The notes beneath the pieces are model-generated. The model made no database searches, was not told where the DNA came from, and was given only the letters and a program-made list of their open reading frames with translations. 7,880 nucleotides of DNA, taken from the NCBI GenBank assembly GCA_002500665.1, contig DLRY01000001.1, positions 1,040-8,919 on the forward strand, read 5' to 3'. Shown here in pieces: positions 6,642 through 7,880 of the stretch (position 1 is the stretch's first letter; every line of letters starts with the position of its first letter). The position numbers and the translations under genes were made by a program. The DNA is from Opitutia bacterium UBA7876. Lineage in GTDB: Bacteria; Verrucomicrobiota; Verrucomicrobiia; Opitutales; Seribacteraceae.

Positions 6642-6655
6642 GATCGCTTACCACA

Positions 6656-7880
6656 ATGAAACCCCTCTTCCTGTTCTGTTTGCTCGGTGCCGGCTGCTTG
6701 GCCCGGGCAACTGAAAAACCCAACGTCATTCTTATTCTTGCCGACGATCAGGGGTGGAACGCTCTTTCCGTCCGGGCTGATCCCGAAAACCCGGCATCAG
6801 CTAGCCCATACTTCAAGACCCCCAACCTGGCCAACTTGGCGAAGGAGGGCATGCGTTTTTCCCAAGCCTATTCCCCGGCCCCCACTTGTTCGCCCACCCG
6901 CCACTCCATTCAGTTCGGCCGGAGCCCGGCCAGCCTCAAGATCTGGGGAGCCGACGGAATAAAAAACTGGGATGCTCTCACCGGAGAATCACTGGCAAAC
7001 GTACTTGGAAAAGCCCGGCCTGAATACGCATGCGCCCACTTCGGAAAATGGCACATAGGCAAATCGCCGGAGACTCTGGGTTATAAGGTGAACGACGGGG
7101 GAAACGGAAACGGGGTGGGAAATTCAAAAAACCCGAAGGATCCGAAGCTCATTTTCAGCTTGAGCCGCAAAAGCCTTGAGTTCATGGAAGCTCAAACCCG
7201 GGCAGGCAAGCCTTTCTTCCTTCAGGTATCCCATTACGCCAACCACTTGAAATACCAGGGGCTCAGGGAAACCATTGGAAAATATGAGACCGAACACGCT
7301 GACCAGACGACGGAGTATCACAACGATCCACTCTGGGCTGCCATGAACGAAAACCTGGATGCCGGCATCGGCATGATCCTGGACAAGCTCGAGGAACTGA
7401 ACATCACGGACAACACCTACGTTTTTTACACTGCTGACAATGGCTACGAATCAAAGAGAGATTTCAAGAACACGGTCGCCCAAAGAGGGTTTTACAAAGC
7501 ATTCCCCCAGCGCAGTCACAAGTATCACGTAAGCGAGGGCGGAATCCGCGTACCCTTCATCGTTCGGGGTCCGGGCATCCAACCCGGTTCGCATTCCACT
7601 TCCCCCGTCGTGGGTACGGATCTATTTCCAACCGTCTTAAGCCTGATCGGAGCAGCGGATAAAATCCCTGCTCAGGTCGAGGGGGCCGATCTATCCGGGC
7701 ATTTGAAAAGCGGAGGCGAAAAAGCAATCGAGAGAAAAGACCCCTTTTTAGTCTTCAAGTTTTCCAAACCCCGCCCGCCTCACGACGTGGCCATCGTTCA
7801 ACGGGAATACAAACTGATCAAGGATCTCGACACCGGGGAATCCTTTCTTTTCGACATCAAGAACGATATCGGTGAAAGCA
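6656..7880 (+). CDS. Secreted arylsulfatase A-like sulfatase (3' truncated by window edge)
   Basis: The frame runs open from ATG 6656 off the right edge, giving 408 residues. A signal peptide with an AxA-type site (ARA, cut after residue 18) precedes KPNVILILADDQGWN, with metal ligands D30-D31. The formylglycine motif is C78-S-P-T-R82 in SPAPTCSPTRHSIQFGRSPA. Other family positions are GKWHIGK (K131, H133), SHYANH (H197), YTADNGY with the metal pair D261-N262, and HKYHVSEGGIRVPF with K289. The window ends in the C-terminal subdomain at ESFLFDIKNDIGES, matching the 'LYDL.nDpgE..' element that lies near the end of these enzymes, so perhaps 50-100 residues are missing. It is divergent from the minus-strand operon across 128 bases and may share its regulation. 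Its sequence around the active site differs from both other sulfatases here, which suggests a different sulfate position or sugar. The exact subfamily and substrate are unresolved. Confidence 0.92.
   Translation, partial: MKPLFLFCLLGAGCLARATEKPNVILILADDQGWNALSVRADPENPASASPYFKTPNLANLAKEGMRFSQAYSPAPTCSPTRHSIQFGRSPASLKIWGADGIKNWDALTGESLANVLGKARPEYACAHFGKWHIGKSPETLGYKVNDGGNGNGVGNSKNPKDPKLIFSLSRKSLEFMEAQTRAGKPFFLQVSHYANHLKYQGLRETIGKYETEHADQTTEYHNDPLWAAMNENLDAGIGMILDKLEELNITDNTYVFYTADNGYESKRDFKNTVAQRGFYKAFPQRSHKYHVSEGGIRVPFIVRGPGIQPGSHSTSPVVGTDLFPTVLSLIGAADKIPAQVEGADLSGHLKSGGEKAIERKDPFLVFKFSKPRPPHDVAIVQREYKLIKDLDTGESFLFDIKNDIGES

Noticed and set aside
6687..6962. 91-residue open frame on the plus strand
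   Set aside because: It is out of phase within the third sulfatase, whose own frame holds the signal peptide and CSPTR motif.
1..7880. tRNA, rRNA, CRISPR, insertion sequence or prophage elements
   Set aside because: Reading both strands showed no repeat arrays, transposase or integrase motifs, terminal inverted repeats or RNA gene signatures.

Overview
This 7.9 kb window comes from a bacterial chromosome and is almost completely coding. It has three secreted sulfatase genes, one secreted SGNH-type acetylesterase gene, a sulfatase that is itself fused to a second esterase of the same family, and von Willebrand factor A (VWA) proteins. This gene content, the moderately high G+C and the Sec signal peptides on every gene with a visible start suggest a member of the Planctomycetota-Verrucomicrobiota group that degrades sulfated polysaccharides. 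Verrucomicrobiota is my first guess. No phylogenetic marker is present, so this is inference.

Layout. Positions 1-237 (+) hold the C-terminal end of a protein that starts off the left edge, probably a VIT/VWA-type protein. After 33 bases comes a complete secreted VWA-domain protein (271-1422, +). Its stop lies 2 bases from the stop of a convergent three-gene operon on the minus strand. In transcription order this operon is: arylsulfatase A-like sulfatase (6527 to 5061), SASA-family acetylesterase (5055 to 3811), and sulfatase-acetylesterase fusion (3809 to 1425). The gaps are 5 and 1 bases, so the genes are almost certainly co-transcribed and probably translationally coupled. A 128-base divergent intergenic region (6528-6655) separates the operon from a third sulfatase on the plus strand (6656 to beyond the right edge). 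That region has a consensus TTGACA box and two short inverted repeats.

How the genes fit together. All three sulfatases keep the C-x-P-x-R formylglycine maturation motif (CTPTR, CHPSR, CSPTR), metal-binding Asp pairs and export signals. Both esterase modules keep GQSNMEG and the conserved WFQGWND block. The simplest reading is a small polysaccharide-utilisation cluster removing sulfate and acetyl groups from a glycan that carries both, with one step done by a bifunctional enzyme. No glycoside hydrolase, polysaccharide lyase, transporter, regulator or formylglycine-generating enzyme is in the window; these must be encoded elsewhere. The actual glycan cannot be read from the sequence.

The most unusual item is the 794-residue sulfatase-esterase fusion lying directly downstream of a stand-alone paralogue of its own esterase half. 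I saw no tRNA, rRNA, CRISPR array, insertion sequence or prophage signal, and there is no gene-free stretch longer than 300 bases.
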